Positions 17,541 to 25,605 of a stretch of DNA of 64,000 nucleotides are shown one piece after another. The number at the start of each line of letters is the position of its first letter. The stretch's first letter is position 1. The stretch spans positions 3,410,001 to 3,474,000 of the forward strand of contig NZ_JQMS01000001.1 in the NCBI RefSeq assembly GCF_000744835.1, given 5' to 3'. The stretch is from Flavobacterium sp. 83. Lineage in GTDB: Bacteria; Bacteroidota; Bacteroidia; Flavobacteriales; Flavobacteriaceae. A model generated the notes under the pieces. It had not been told where the DNA came from. It saw only the letters and a list, made by a program, of their open reading frames with translations, and did no database searches. The position numbers and the translations under genes are program-made.

Positions 17541-19121
17541 TTACAAAATATAGTCCGTATTAATGAAATTTGATTCTTTGCTGTTTAATAACTCTTGCAA
17601 AATAGCATTGTTATATTCATTGTCCTTAGAAGCAACAAAAGTTCTAATAGAGAATGAACGCAATGCATCGTGAATACTCAATGTTCCCACTGCTGAATCT
17701 TTTCTTCCAGTAAATGGTAAAACATCCGGTCCTCTCTGGCAAGAACTGTTTAAGTTTACTCTACAAACAAGATTCACCAAAGTATCGATAAGCGGCGCAA
17801 TGGTTTTGATGTCTTTGCCAAACAAACTTACTTGTTGTCCGTAATTAGACTCGGCCATATCATTCAATGGTTCTTGAATGTCTTTGAAAGAAATAATAGG
17901 CACAACCGGGCCAAATTGCTCTTCATGGTACACTCGCATTTCCTTGTTTACAGGAAACAAAACTGCTGGAAAAATATAATTATCCGTTTGCTCTCCTCCT
18001 TTTGCATTGATAACTTTTGCACCATTTGCAGTAGCATCATCAATCAATTCCTGGATATAAGCCGGTTTTTCTTTTTCTGGTAAAGGAGTAAGAAAAACTG
18101 ATTTGTCCCAAGGGTTTCCAAAAGTCAATGCATCAACTTTGGTTGCAAATCGTTTATTGAATTCATCTGCAATCGATTCATGTACATATAACACTTTCAA
18201 AGCAGTACAACGCTGTCCATTAAAGGATAATGAACCAGCGATACATTCTTGGATAGCCAAATCTAAATCGGCATCCGGAAGGATTATTGCAGGATTTTTT
18301 GCTTCTAAACCTAGTACCAAACGCAATCTGTTTTTGTTTGGATGTTGGTCTTGCAAAGCAATCGCTGATTTACTGTTTCCTATCAAAGCTAAAATATCAA
18401 CTTTTCCAGATTTCATGATTGGTGAAGCCACTTCACGTCCTCTACCATACACAATATTGATAGCTCCTTTTGGAAAACTGCTTCTAAAAGCTTCTAATAA
18501 AGGAGATAGCAATAAAACACCATGCTTAGCTGGTTTAAAAATTACAGGATTCCCCATAATTAATGCTGGTATAAGCAACGAAAAAGTTTCATTCAACGGA
18601 TAGTTGTAAGGCCCAAGACACAATACAACACCTAGTGGCCCTCTGCGAACCATAGCATTTATTCCTTGTACTTTAGAAAAATGAGCGCTGCGACTGTTTA
18701 ATTCTTTTAAGCTGTCAATAGTATCGTAGATATACTCTACTGTTCTGTCGAATTCCTTTTCAGAATCGCCCAATGATTTTCCAATTTCCCACATCAAATA
18801 TTTAACAACTTCTGTACGTGTTGTTTTCATTTGAGCTACAAAATTTTCCATACATTTGATACGGTCCACAACTTTCATTGTAGGCCACAATCCTTGTCCA
18901 TTATTGTATGCTGCAGATGCCGCTTCAACAGCTTCCATAGCCTCCGCTTCACCCATAAAAGGAATAGAACCTAGTATTGTAGGTTCGTATTTTTCAGTAG
19001 ATGAAATCGTAGAGAAAACTGGCGTTGTTTGACCAGTCCATGTTTTTAATTCACCATTAATTAAATAAGTGTCCTGATTTAGTAACGTATTAATTTGAAA
19101 TTCTTCTGGTATAAAACTCAT
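17541..19121 (-). CDS. gapN: NADP-dependent (non-phosphorylating) glyceraldehyde-3-phosphate dehydrogenase, ALDH family
   Basis: The 526-residue aldehyde dehydrogenase shows the nucleotide-binding/entry motif GPYNYPLNE (about 171-179), the catalytic glutamate in LGLEAKNPA (E273) and the catalytic cysteine in [10 protein letters not shown] (C305). The combination GPYNYPLNE and [10 protein letters not shown] points to the GapN subgroup, which oxidises glyceraldehyde-3-phosphate directly to 3-phosphoglycerate with NADP+, yielding NADPH instead of ATP. It is cytoplasmic. It is followed by a strong terminator. Subgroup assignment is from motif likeness only; another ALDH substrate cannot be fully excluded. 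Confidence 0.82.
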   Translation of the reverse strand: MSFIPEEFQINTLLNQDTYLINGELKTWTGQTTPVFSTISSTEKYEPTILGSIPFMGEAEAMEAVEAASAAYNNGQGLWPTMKVVDRIKCMENFVAQMKTTRTEVVKYLMWEIGKSLGDSEKEFDRTVEYIYDTIDSLKELNSRSAHFSKVQGINAMVRRGPLGVVLCLGPYNYPLNETFSLLIPALIMGNPVIFKPAKHGVLLLSPLLEAFRSSFPKGAINIVYGRGREVASPIMKSGKVDILALIGNSKSAIALQDQHPNKNRLRLVLGLEAKNPAIILPDADLDLAIQECIAGSLSFNGQRCTALKVLYVHESIADEFNKRFATKVDALTFGNPWDKSVFLTPLPEKEKPAYIQELIDDATANGAKVINAKGGEQTDNYIFPAVLFPVNKEMRVYHEEQFGPVVPIISFKDIQEPLNDMAESNYGQQVSLFGKDIKTIAPLIDTLVNLVCRVNLNSSCQRGPDVLPFTGRKDSAVGTLSIHDALRSFSIRTFVASKDNEYNNAILQELLNSKESNFINTDYIL

Positions 19122-19180
19122 TATAGATTAATTATATTTAAAATTTAATAAAAGAGGCCGTAGTATTTATAGTGACAGGG

Positions 19181-19486
19181 TTAAACGATATCGCCATTCC
19201 ATTCTATAATTCCTCCCAGTAAGTTGTAGGTATTTTCAAAACCCAGTTCGTTCATAATTTCACAGGCTTTTGCGCTTCTCATTCCGGAACGGCAATACAC
19301 ATAATAATTTTTGCTTTTGTCCAAAGCCTGTATTTCATCTATAAAACCCTGTCCCTTGTGAATATCAATAAGTATGGCATTAGCTATAATTCCATCATTA
19401 GTTTCGTCTTCGGTTCTCACGTCTAATATTACTGCATTTTCATCAGCTTCGAATTGAGCAACCCAATCTTCTTGTGTTAAATTCAT
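19181..19486 (-). CDS. Single-domain rhodanese (sulfurtransferase)
   Basis: The 101-residue protein is one rhodanese domain with the structural VRTEDE motif near residue 24 and the active-site loop YCRSGMRSA (Cys at about 70). It would carry sulfur as a cysteine persulfide between donors and acceptors such as thiols or cyanide. It lies beside the Crp/Fnr regulator and the sulfide-oxidation cluster and probably belongs to that function. The weak -7-like AATCTTTG upstream (19509-19516, minus strand) has no Crp-type palindrome at the expected distance. Confidence 0.88.
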   Translation of the reverse strand: MNLTQEDWVAQFEADENAVILDVRTEDETNDGIIANAILIDIHKGQGFIDEIQALDKSKNYYVYCRSGMRSAKACEIMNELGFENTYNLLGGIIEWNGDIV

Positions 19487-19563
19487 AGTATCTTTTTTTG
19501 TAAAAATACAAAGATTTTATCAAACTATAAATGCCCCTTTTGTTAATTAGATAATATTCTAAA

Positions 19564-19628
19564 GAAAACGTTTTCGCAAAAGATTAATTATCAATAAACT
19601 ATCATTTAAGACCTTATTTTTGCGAAAA
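19564..19628 (+). promoter_or_regulatory. Promoter region of the crp/fnr gene, with two short palindromes
   Basis: TATTTTTG (19615-19622) matches TAnnTTTG. A perfect 12-bp palindrome GAAAACGTTTTC (19564-19575) lies upstream and an odd-length one TTTTTGCGAAAAA (19616-19628) overlaps the -7 element. The leader to the crp ATG is about 150 nt and holds a 40-codon frame. No TGTRA-N6-TYAC site was found here, so simple autoregulation through that motif is not supported. Confidence 0.45.
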
Positions 19629-19651
19629 ATAGTCCATTAAATCCATCGGAA

Positions 19652-19774
19652 ATGTATAAAGCAAAACATTTGAAAATTTATGTCCCAATCTATTTTTTGA
19701 ATAGTATAATAGCGCTAATAATTTCAGTTTTTAGACTACTTTTACAGTATTGTCCACAAAAAAAATTAAAATAA
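19652..19774 (+). CDS. Possible 40-residue membrane peptide upstream of crp/fnr
   Basis: An ATG-started frame ending 7 bp before the crp start. It encodes a short basic N-terminus, a hydrophobic core (YFLNSIIALIISVFRLLL) and a tail with one Cys (QYCPQKKLK). The topology is that of a small single-span membrane peptide and it lies between the promoter and the regulator gene. No family is recognised; a random frame is possible because the region is AT-rich. Confidence 0.35.
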   Translation: MYKAKHLKIYVPIYFLNSIIALIISVFRLLLQYCPQKKLK

Positions 19775-19781
19775 CAGTAAA

Positions 19782-20408
19782 ATGCTTGATCCTATAAAGA
19801 AACTTTTTCCATCATTTTCTTCAGAATTAGTCAAAGATGTTGATGCTAATGCGACAATTCAATCCTTTAAAACTGGTACTGTTATTATGCGAACCGGGCA
19901 ATATATAAAAAACACGGTATTGGTTATCAGTGGCAAAATTAAAATTTACCGCGAAGACGAAAATGGTGGCGAATTTTTTATGTATTATTTACAACCGGGT
20001 CAAGCGTGTGCCATTTCTATGATTTGTGCCACAAAAAATGAAACGAGCCAAATCATGGCCAAAGTTGTTGAGGATGTTGAACTGATAATGATTCCGTTAC
20101 CTTTAATGGATAAATGGATGATGCAACACCGCAGTTGGTATGAATTTGTAATTGACACCTACCGCAGCCGATTTGAAGAAGTACTGGAAGTCATTGACAG
20201 TATTGCTTTTAGAGCGATGGACGAGCGATTAGAATTTTATTTAAAACGCCATGCCGATGCTTGTGGCTGCAAAGATTTGAAACTTTCGCATCAGGAAATT
20301 GCATCCGAGTTGAATACATCCAGAGAAGTGATTTCCCGTTTGCTCAAAAAAATGGAACAACGGGGATTGGTAAATTTACAACGCAATAACATTGAACTTT
20401 TGAAGTAA
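19782..20408 (+). CDS. Crp/Fnr-family transcriptional regulator
   Basis: The 208-residue protein has an N-terminal cyclic-nucleotide-binding-type beta-roll (about 20-130, with ISGKIKIYREDENGGEFFMYYLQPGQ), a dimerisation helix (about 135-160) and a C-terminal winged helix. The recognition helix TSREVISRLL carries R181, E182 and R186, the RExxxR pattern that in E. coli CRP contacts the GTGA half-site. Conserved Cys residues occur (e.g. CAISMICA, ADACGCKD), which could sense redox or sulfane sulfur, but the classic FNR iron-sulfur cysteine set at the N-terminus is absent. Neighbouring genes and three matching palindromes in the window suggest it controls sulfide/persulfide functions. Confidence 0.88.
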   Translation: MLDPIKKLFPSFSSELVKDVDANATIQSFKTGTVIMRTGQYIKNTVLVISGKIKIYREDENGGEFFMYYLQPGQACAISMICATKNETSQIMAKVVEDVELIMIPLPLMDKWMMQHRSWYEFVIDTYRSRFEEVLEVIDSIAFRAMDERLEFYLKRHADACGCKDLKLSHQEIASELNTSREVISRLLKKMEQRGLVNLQRNNIELLK

Positions 20409-20419
20409 AATGTTCTCAA

Positions 20420-20464
20420 TGTGATAAATGTTACTGTTTGTAAAAAATTTACAGACAACCTTTG
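20420..20464 (+). promoter_or_regulatory. SafE-gene promoter with Crp/Fnr-type operator
   Basis: The operator TGTGATAAATGTTACT (20420-20435) fits TGTRA-N6-TYAC. AACCTTTG (20457-20464) is a near match to the -7 element. The operator centre (20427.5) is 36.5 bp upstream of the end of TTTG, about -41.5 from the expected start of transcription. A TTTG at 20437-20440 might serve as a weak -33 element. The site is only 12 bp past the regulator's own stop codon. Confidence 0.65.
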
Positions 20465-20481
20465 CAATAAAAATTTTTCAA

Positions 20482-21267
20482 ATGGAATATTTAGGCTATT
20501 TTGCATCAATTATCATAGGACTTTCTTTGGGTTTAATAGGCGGTGGTGGTTCAATTCTAACCATTCCTATTTTAGTTTACTTATTTAAGATCAATCCTGA
20601 ACTAGCCACAAGTTACTCTTTATTTATAGTAGGAATCACCGCTTTATTTGGATGCATTAGCCATTACAAAATGGGAAATCTTAAAATTAAATCAGCGTTA
20701 TACTTTGCTATTCCTTCAGTTATTTCAATACTGATAATCAGGGAAGTTATTTTTCCAAAAATAGCCGCAACTTTATTCTCCATTGCTTCCTATCAAGTAT
20801 CAAAAAGTTTTCTCATTATGATTGTTTTTTCAGTTCTGATGATGGCAGCAGCTGTATCCATGATACGCAAAACAAAACCCGTGATTAACGCTCCAAAAAC
20901 AAACTACACGCAACTGGGAATTATTGGGTTTATTGTTGGGATAGTAACTGGTTTTCTGGGTGCTGGTGGCGGATTTTTAATCATACCAGCCTTATTGTTT
21001 TTTGCAAATTTGCCAATGAAACAAGCCGTTGGCACCTCTTTGCTCATTATTTTCATCAACTCTTCCATAGGTTTTGGCGGGGATTTATACATTGGCACAC
21101 CTATAAATTATCCTTTTTTACTTGGAATTTCAGGCGTTGCCTTTTTAGGAATGATTATAGGAACCAAACTTTCGAGAAAAATTGATGGTGCTAAACTAAA
21201 ACCAATCTTTGGTTGGTTCGTATTAGTCATGGGAATTTACATCATTACTAAAGAGATTTTCTTTTAA
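20482..21267 (+). CDS. TauE/SafE-family sulfite/sulfur-anion exporter
   Basis: The 261-residue membrane protein has seven or eight hydrophobic segments and two copies of the TauE/SafE glycine-rich motif (GLSLGLIGGGGSILTIPIL near the start and GIVTGFLGAGGGFLIIPAL in the middle). Members export sulfite, sulfoacetate or other sulfur anions. I chose the ATG at 20482, not one 18 codons upstream, because the upstream segment overlaps the predicted operator and promoter. In this cluster it would export sulfite made by persulfide oxidation; this substrate is inferred. Confidence 0.85.
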   Translation: MEYLGYFASIIIGLSLGLIGGGGSILTIPILVYLFKINPELATSYSLFIVGITALFGCISHYKMGNLKIKSALYFAIPSVISILIIREVIFPKIAATLFSIASYQVSKSFLIMIVFSVLMMAAAVSMIRKTKPVINAPKTNYTQLGIIGFIVGIVTGFLGAGGGFLIIPALLFFANLPMKQAVGTSLLIIFINSSIGFGGDLYIGTPINYPFLLGISGVAFLGMIIGTKLSRKIDGAKLKPIFGWFVLVMGIYIITKEIFF

Positions 21268-21271
21268 AACA

Positions 21272-21300
21272 AAAAAGTATCCCGAGTTGGAATACTTTTT
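21272..21300. terminator. Bidirectional terminator between SafE gene and cydB
   Basis: Arms AAAAAGTAT (21272-21280) and ATACTTTTT (21292-21300) flanked by A and T runs, so it can work for both convergent genes. Confidence 0.8.
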
Positions 21301-21323
21301 CTTTTATCATTTGAGTTTAATTC

Positions 21324-22400
21324 CTAATGTTCCCCATACCCGATATCATCCATTTTACCACTAAAAACTTTATACTGAATTGTAAAGTAAGCAATTACTA
21401 ATACGATTGCAATAACAAACCAATATACTCCAACGGACAATCCATATTCACCTGCAGCAGTATTGTAAATCGTTAATGATGGATTTACCGTATTGGTTGA
21501 AGGTAAAACATTTGGAAAAATAGAAGCTGTTGTTGCTGCAAATCCTCCTACGAGAAACATACTTGAAAACACGAATCCATGACCGTCTTTTTTAAATGAT
21601 TTGACTTTAAACAATCCAAAAATACCAATAAATGCAATCAATGGAAATATCCAAAGAAATGGATTTTCTATAAAGTTATGAAACGGTTTCGGTTCGATTC
21701 GGTGCCAAACTAATAATGAAATAATGACCAATCCTAATAAGACAAAATTGAGTTTGAAAACCACCTCTTTTAATTTTGCATTCAAAGAAGAATTTGTTTT
21801 ATAAATAATCCAATTGGCACCATGAATCGTCAGCGTAACGGCACTAACCACTCCTAAAAATAAGGTAAACCAATCTATAATTCCCAATTGATCTGCTTTT
21901 GGGCTAAAAGTTGGATTCCACAACGGCAAAAAGAAAAAATGAGCCTCCTGTGTTGAAACTCCATTTGCTACCATTCCCAGATTTACACCGCGAACAATGT
22001 TTCCCAAAGCCACGCCAAAAAATATGGCTAATAATAAACTCGCAATCCCAAAAGCTTTGTCCCAAATCACTTCCCACATAGGATGATGGATTTGACCGCG
22101 TAATTCCAACCCTACAGCTCTAAAGATAAGCAACCATAAAATCATCATCAAAGGCAAATAAAATCCACTGAAAGATGAGGCATACAACGTAGGAAAGGCA
22201 AAAAATAAAACTCCGCCTGCAGCAATAAGCCATACTTCATTGGCATCCCAAAAAGGACCAATTGCACTCGTTATTGCTTTTTTATCTTTCTCAGTTTTCG
22301 CAAAAAACAAATGAATAATTCCCGCTCCAAAATCATAGCCATCCAATACAATATAAACGGCTAAAATTCCCATTAAAACTATATACCAAAAGAATTCCAT
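21324..22400 (-). CDS. cydB: Cytochrome bd ubiquinol/menaquinol oxidase subunit II
   Basis: A 358-residue, eight- to nine-span membrane protein with the CydB landmarks GYDFGAGIIHLFF (near residue 22), GPFWDANEVWLIAAGG (about 48-63) and LPLWNPTFSPKA. CydB pairs with CydA in the inner membrane. Its ATG lies 3 bp after the cydA stop, so the two are cotranscribed. Cytochrome bd gives high-affinity, sulfide-insensitive oxygen reduction, which fits the neighbouring sulfide genes. Confidence 0.95.
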   Translation of the reverse strand: MEFFWYIVLMGILAVYIVLDGYDFGAGIIHLFFAKTEKDKKAITSAIGPFWDANEVWLIAAGGVLFFAFPTLYASSFSGFYLPLMMILWLLIFRAVGLELRGQIHHPMWEVIWDKAFGIASLLLAIFFGVALGNIVRGVNLGMVANGVSTQEAHFFFLPLWNPTFSPKADQLGIIDWFTLFLGVVSAVTLTIHGANWIIYKTNSSLNAKLKEVVFKLNFVLLGLVIISLLVWHRIEPKPFHNFIENPFLWIFPLIAFIGIFGLFKVKSFKKDGHGFVFSSMFLVGGFAATTASIFPNVLPSTNTVNPSLTIYNTAAGEYGLSVGVYWFVIAIVLVIAYFTIQYKVFSGKMDDIGYGEH

Positions 22401-22403
22401 AAT

Positions 22404-23735
22404 TTATTTATTTTCTGTTTGAGGTCCTTTATTTATAATCTTACCAACCAAGAGTAAAAACAACATCCCTAATAAGAGATACAATCCTATAAATCCAAGT
22501 AAAGTAAACAATGTATTCCCGGAAGAAACCGTTGGTGAAGCACCTTTTGTAGTGCGTAATAAATTATATACTAACCAAGGTTGTCTTCCTAATTCAGCGG
22601 TGTACCATCCGGTTGTATTGGCGATGTATGGAAATGGAAGCATAAAAAGCAATGACCACAAAATCCATTTGGTTTCGAATAATTTTTTTCGAATGAGCTG
22701 AAAAACCGCTAATGCCATTAATCCGATGAAAACGGTTCCGAGCCCAACCATAATATGATACGCATAATATAACCCTGAAATATTGGTGGGATGATTTTCC
22801 TCTTTAAATTGATCTAAGCCTTTTATTTCGCTATGCCAGTTTCCATAAGTCAAAAAACTCAAAATATTAGGAACGGCAATCTTATTGTCCAGTTTTTTAT
22901 CTTTTACATCAGGCTGACCAATTAGAACAATTTCGGAACCCTTTTTTTCACTGTGAAAAATTCCTTCCATAGCCGCAAAAGTAACGGGTTGATACTTTAC
23001 GACATTTTTAGCTAATAAATCCCCGGTAGGAACAGCAACGATAAGGCTTGAAGCCAATCCGAAAATCACGCCGGTTTTCAAGAATAATTTCCCAAAAGAA
23101 ACATTCTTTTTGCTCAAAATATAAAAAGCACCAATTCCTGCCACAACAAAAGAACTGGTTACCATTGAAGCTGCCTGATTATGAAAATAAGAAGGCCACA
23201 ACCATGGATTTGTAAATAATGCTGCAAAGTTATTCAGGACAAATTTTCCATTGGCTATTATTTCGTAACCAACAGGAAATTGCATCCAGGAATGCGTTGC
23301 TATTATTAAAAAACCACTAGCCCAGGAACCTATAAAAATCAGTAATCCCGTGACAAAATGCCATTTATGCCCGAGTAATTTTTCTCCATATAAAAACAAC
23401 CCTAAAAAGGAGGATTCCAAAAAGAAAGAAAACATACCTTCCATTGCCAACGTTTGTCCAATAATACCCCCTGTTAATTCTGAAAACTTAGCCCAATTGG
23501 TACCAAATTGAAACTCCATTGGAATTCCTGTCACCACGCCCATCGCAAAATTAAGGGCAAATATTTTCATCCAAAAATGAGTTGCCTGATTGTACTGTTC
23601 GTTTTGGGTACGTAAAAACTTCCATTTAAAATAAATAATAATTAAAGAAAGTCCCATGGTCAATTGAGGAAACAAGTAGTGAAAGGTAATCGTAAATGCA
23701 AATTGCATACGGTCGTAAAAAAGCATTTCTTCCAT
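22404..23735 (-). CDS. cydA: Cytochrome bd oxidase subunit I (short Q-loop type)
   Basis: A 443-residue membrane protein. The haem ligands are in place: H19 (b595/d site), H185 (b558) and M329 (b558), as are E99 and E107 of the proton path and K248/E257 of the quinone region. GRQPWLVYNLLRT is the typical C-terminal motif. It is about 80 residues shorter than the E. coli protein because the Q-loop between helices 6 and 7 is short, the class found in many non-enteric bacteria. The gene is divergent from the CstB-like operon. Confidence 0.95.
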   Translation of the reverse strand: MEEMLFYDRMQFAFTITFHYLFPQLTMGLSLIIIYFKWKFLRTQNEQYNQATHFWMKIFALNFAMGVVTGIPMEFQFGTNWAKFSELTGGIIGQTLAMEGMFSFFLESSFLGLFLYGEKLLGHKWHFVTGLLIFIGSWASGFLIIATHSWMQFPVGYEIIANGKFVLNNFAALFTNPWLWPSYFHNQAASMVTSSFVVAGIGAFYILSKKNVSFGKLFLKTGVIFGLASSLIVAVPTGDLLAKNVVKYQPVTFAAMEGIFHSEKKGSEIVLIGQPDVKDKKLDNKIAVPNILSFLTYGNWHSEIKGLDQFKEENHPTNISGLYYAYHIMVGLGTVFIGLMALAVFQLIRKKLFETKWILWSLLFMLPFPYIANTTGWYTAELGRQPWLVYNLLRTTKGASPTVSSGNTLFTLLGFIGLYLLLGMLFLLLVGKIINKGPQTENK

Positions 23736-23761
23736 TCAAATATATTTTATCAGAGGTTTTG

Positions 23762-23769
23762 CAAATTTA
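23762..23769 (-). promoter_or_regulatory. cydAB -7 promoter element
   Basis: On the minus strand TAAATTTG matches TAnnTTTG and lies 27 bp before the cydA ATG. The region 23780-23814 contains several GTRA/TYAC half-sites (for example TTTAC-ATAA-GTGAA at 23791-23804), but none fits the N6 operator at the geometry seen at the three other promoters. Confidence 0.5.
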
Positions 23770-23889
23770 CCCATTATAAGTAACATTTCTTTTACATAAG
23801 TGAACTTTATTATCTTCTAATGGTTACAATTTAAATAAAAAAGCAACAAATACTAATAAGCTGTTTATACTTAAAATCAAAAAAACTTG

Positions 23890-23934
23890 TGTAACTTTAG
23901 TCACCAATTTTATTTGAATACGGCAGTATCTTTG
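23890..23934 (+). promoter_or_regulatory. Promoter of the CstB-like operon with Crp/Fnr-type operator
   Basis: The operator TGTAACTTTAGTCACC (23890-23905) fits TGTRA-N6-TYAC. TATCTTTG (23927-23934) is a perfect -7 element. The centre of the operator (23897.5) is 36.5 bp before the end of TTTG. No TTG is present at -33, so activator dependence is expected. Confidence 0.7.
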
Positions 23935-23959
23935 TCTAGTAAAATAAAAAACTGTAATC

Positions 23960-25375
23960 ATGAAAATCGAACAAATATATACGGGTTGTTTAGCACAAGG
24001 CGCTTACTACATTACTTCAAATGGCGAAGCGGCTATAATTGACCCTCTTCGTGAAATTCAACCTTACTTAGATAGACTGGAACGCGATCAGGTACAACTG
24101 AAATACATTTTTGAAACCCATTTTCATGCTGATTTTGTGTCCGGACATGTTGATTTAAGCAGAGAAACTGGAGCCCCAATTGTTTATGGACCAAATGCAA
24201 AGTGTGAATTTGAATGTGTATCAGCCACTGACGGACAACTATTTACTATTGGAAACATCCAAATAAAAGTGCTTCATACTCCGGGACACACTATGGAAAG
24301 CACAACCTTTTTATTGATTGATGAAAATGGTAAAGATCATGCTATTTTCTCTGGAGACACCCTATTTATTGGTGATGTAGGAAGACCGGATTTAGCCCAA
24401 AAAGCGGCACACATGACTCAGGAACAACTCGCGGCTATATTATACCATTCTTTAAGAGACAAAATAATGACATTGGCGGACGATGTTATTGTATATCCGG
24501 CGCATGGTGCGGGAAGTGCTTGTGGTAAAAACATGAGTAAGGAAACGGTATCTACCATTGGTAACCAAAAAGCAACTAATTATGCTTTGAGAGCCGATAT
24601 GACTGAAGCCGAATTTGTACAAAAAGTAACCGAAGGTTTATTGCCTCCTCCAGCCTATTTTGGGATGAATGTAGCCATGAATAAAAAAGGATATGAAAGT
24701 TTCGAGAATGTATTACACTTGGGAATGCGCGCTTTATCGGTAATTGAATTTGAAGCCGCTGCCGAAGAAACCGGAGCCTTAATTTTAGACACCCGAAAAA
24801 ACACTGATTTTGCCAAAGGATTTATTCCCCAATCTATAAATATTGGAATTGATGGCGATTTTGCTCCCTGGGTTGGTGCTTTAGTTGCCGATGTCAAACA
24901 ACCAATTCTAATCGTTTCCGAAGAAGGACAAGAAGAAGAAACTGTTACGCGCTTGAGTCGTGTGGGTTTTGACAACTTAATCGGTCATCTGGATGGTGGT
25001 TATAATGCTTGGGCAAAAGCGGGAAAAGAAATTGATACCATAAACAGAATTACTGCTGAACAATTTGCCAAAGAAGTAAAAATTGGCGAGAGCAAAGTAA
25101 TCGATGTTCGTAAAGAAAGTGAATATTGTGCTGAACATGTTGAGGAATCCTACAGCAAACCCTTGGCAACAATTAATGACTGGATAAAAGACATTAACCC
25201 AAAAGAACATTTTTACTTGCATTGCGCCGGCGGTTATCGCAGTATGATTGCCGCCTCCATTTTAGAAGCGCGAGGTTTTAGAAATTTCACAGAAATAGAA
25301 GGTGGTTTTAACGCTATTGCAAAGACAAATTTGCCAAAAACAGATTTTGTTTGCCAAAGCAAAGTTTTGAAGTAA
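23960..25375 (+). CDS. CstB-like persulfide dioxygenase fused to pseudo-rhodanese and rhodanese domains
   Basis: The 471-residue protein joins an N-terminal metallo-beta-lactamase-fold persulfide dioxygenase of ETHE1 type (1-240; metal residues H54, H56, D58, H110, D133, H182) to two rhodanese domains. The first (about 255-355) has lost its catalytic cysteine (IVSEEGQEEE at 318-327 where the Cys loop belongs). The second (about 360-460) keeps it in HCAGGYRS (C422). This is the order known from Staphylococcus CstB, which oxidises persulfides and converts the product to thiosulfate. It leads an operon of seven sulfur/thiol-related genes and likely detoxifies sulfide-derived persulfides in the cytoplasm. 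Confidence 0.9.
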   Translation: MKIEQIYTGCLAQGAYYITSNGEAAIIDPLREIQPYLDRLERDQVQLKYIFETHFHADFVSGHVDLSRETGAPIVYGPNAKCEFECVSATDGQLFTIGNIQIKVLHTPGHTMESTTFLLIDENGKDHAIFSGDTLFIGDVGRPDLAQKAAHMTQEQLAAILYHSLRDKIMTLADDVIVYPAHGAGSACGKNMSKETVSTIGNQKATNYALRADMTEAEFVQKVTEGLLPPPAYFGMNVAMNKKGYESFENVLHLGMRALSVIEFEAAAEETGALILDTRKNTDFAKGFIPQSINIGIDGDFAPWVGALVADVKQPILIVSEEGQEEETVTRLSRVGFDNLIGHLDGGYNAWAKAGKEIDTINRITAEQFAKEVKIGESKVIDVRKESEYCAEHVEESYSKPLATINDWIKDINPKEHFYLHCAGGYRSMIAASILEARGFRNFTEIEGGFNAIAKTNLPKTDFVCQSKVLK

Positions 25376-25400
25376 TTGCTAACCAATTAAAATTAATACG

Positions 25401-25604
25401 ATGAAAAAAAACATGGGTTCAACAGACAGAATTATACGTATTGCCGTAGCTGCGATTATAGCAGTATTGTATTTAATGAATGTAATAAGTGGCATTATAG
25501 CAATTGTTTTAGGAGCATTTGCAGTTATTTTATTGCTTACAAGTTTTGTTAGTTTTTGTCCATTATATCTCCCATTTAATCTTTCAACCCGAAAAAAAAT
25601 ATAA
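25401..25604 (+). CDS. DUF2892/YgaP-type small membrane protein
   Basis: The 67-residue protein reads MKKNMGSTDRIIRIAVAAI then a second hydrophobic span and SFCPLYLPFNLSTRK. The N-terminal NMGSxDRxIR and the CPLY motif after the second helix are typical of DUF2892, the membrane part of YgaP-type rhodaneses. It lies 25 bp after the CstB-like gene. It may anchor or serve sulfurtransfer at the membrane; the function is inferred. Confidence 0.82.
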   Translation: MKKNMGSTDRIIRIAVAAIIAVLYLMNVISGIIAIVLGAFAVILLLTSFVSFCPLYLPFNLSTRKKI

Positions 25605-25605
25605 A

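Noticed and set aside
23780..23814. Half-sites resembling the Crp-type operator upstream of cydAB
   Set aside because: Pairs found have N8 spacing, a broken second half-site or an offset centre relative to the cydA -7 element, unlike the exact match at the three other promoters.
24655..24975. 106-codon minus-strand frame opposite the CstB-like gene
   Set aside because: Lies wholly inside a confidently identified gene on the other strand and lacks any family pattern.
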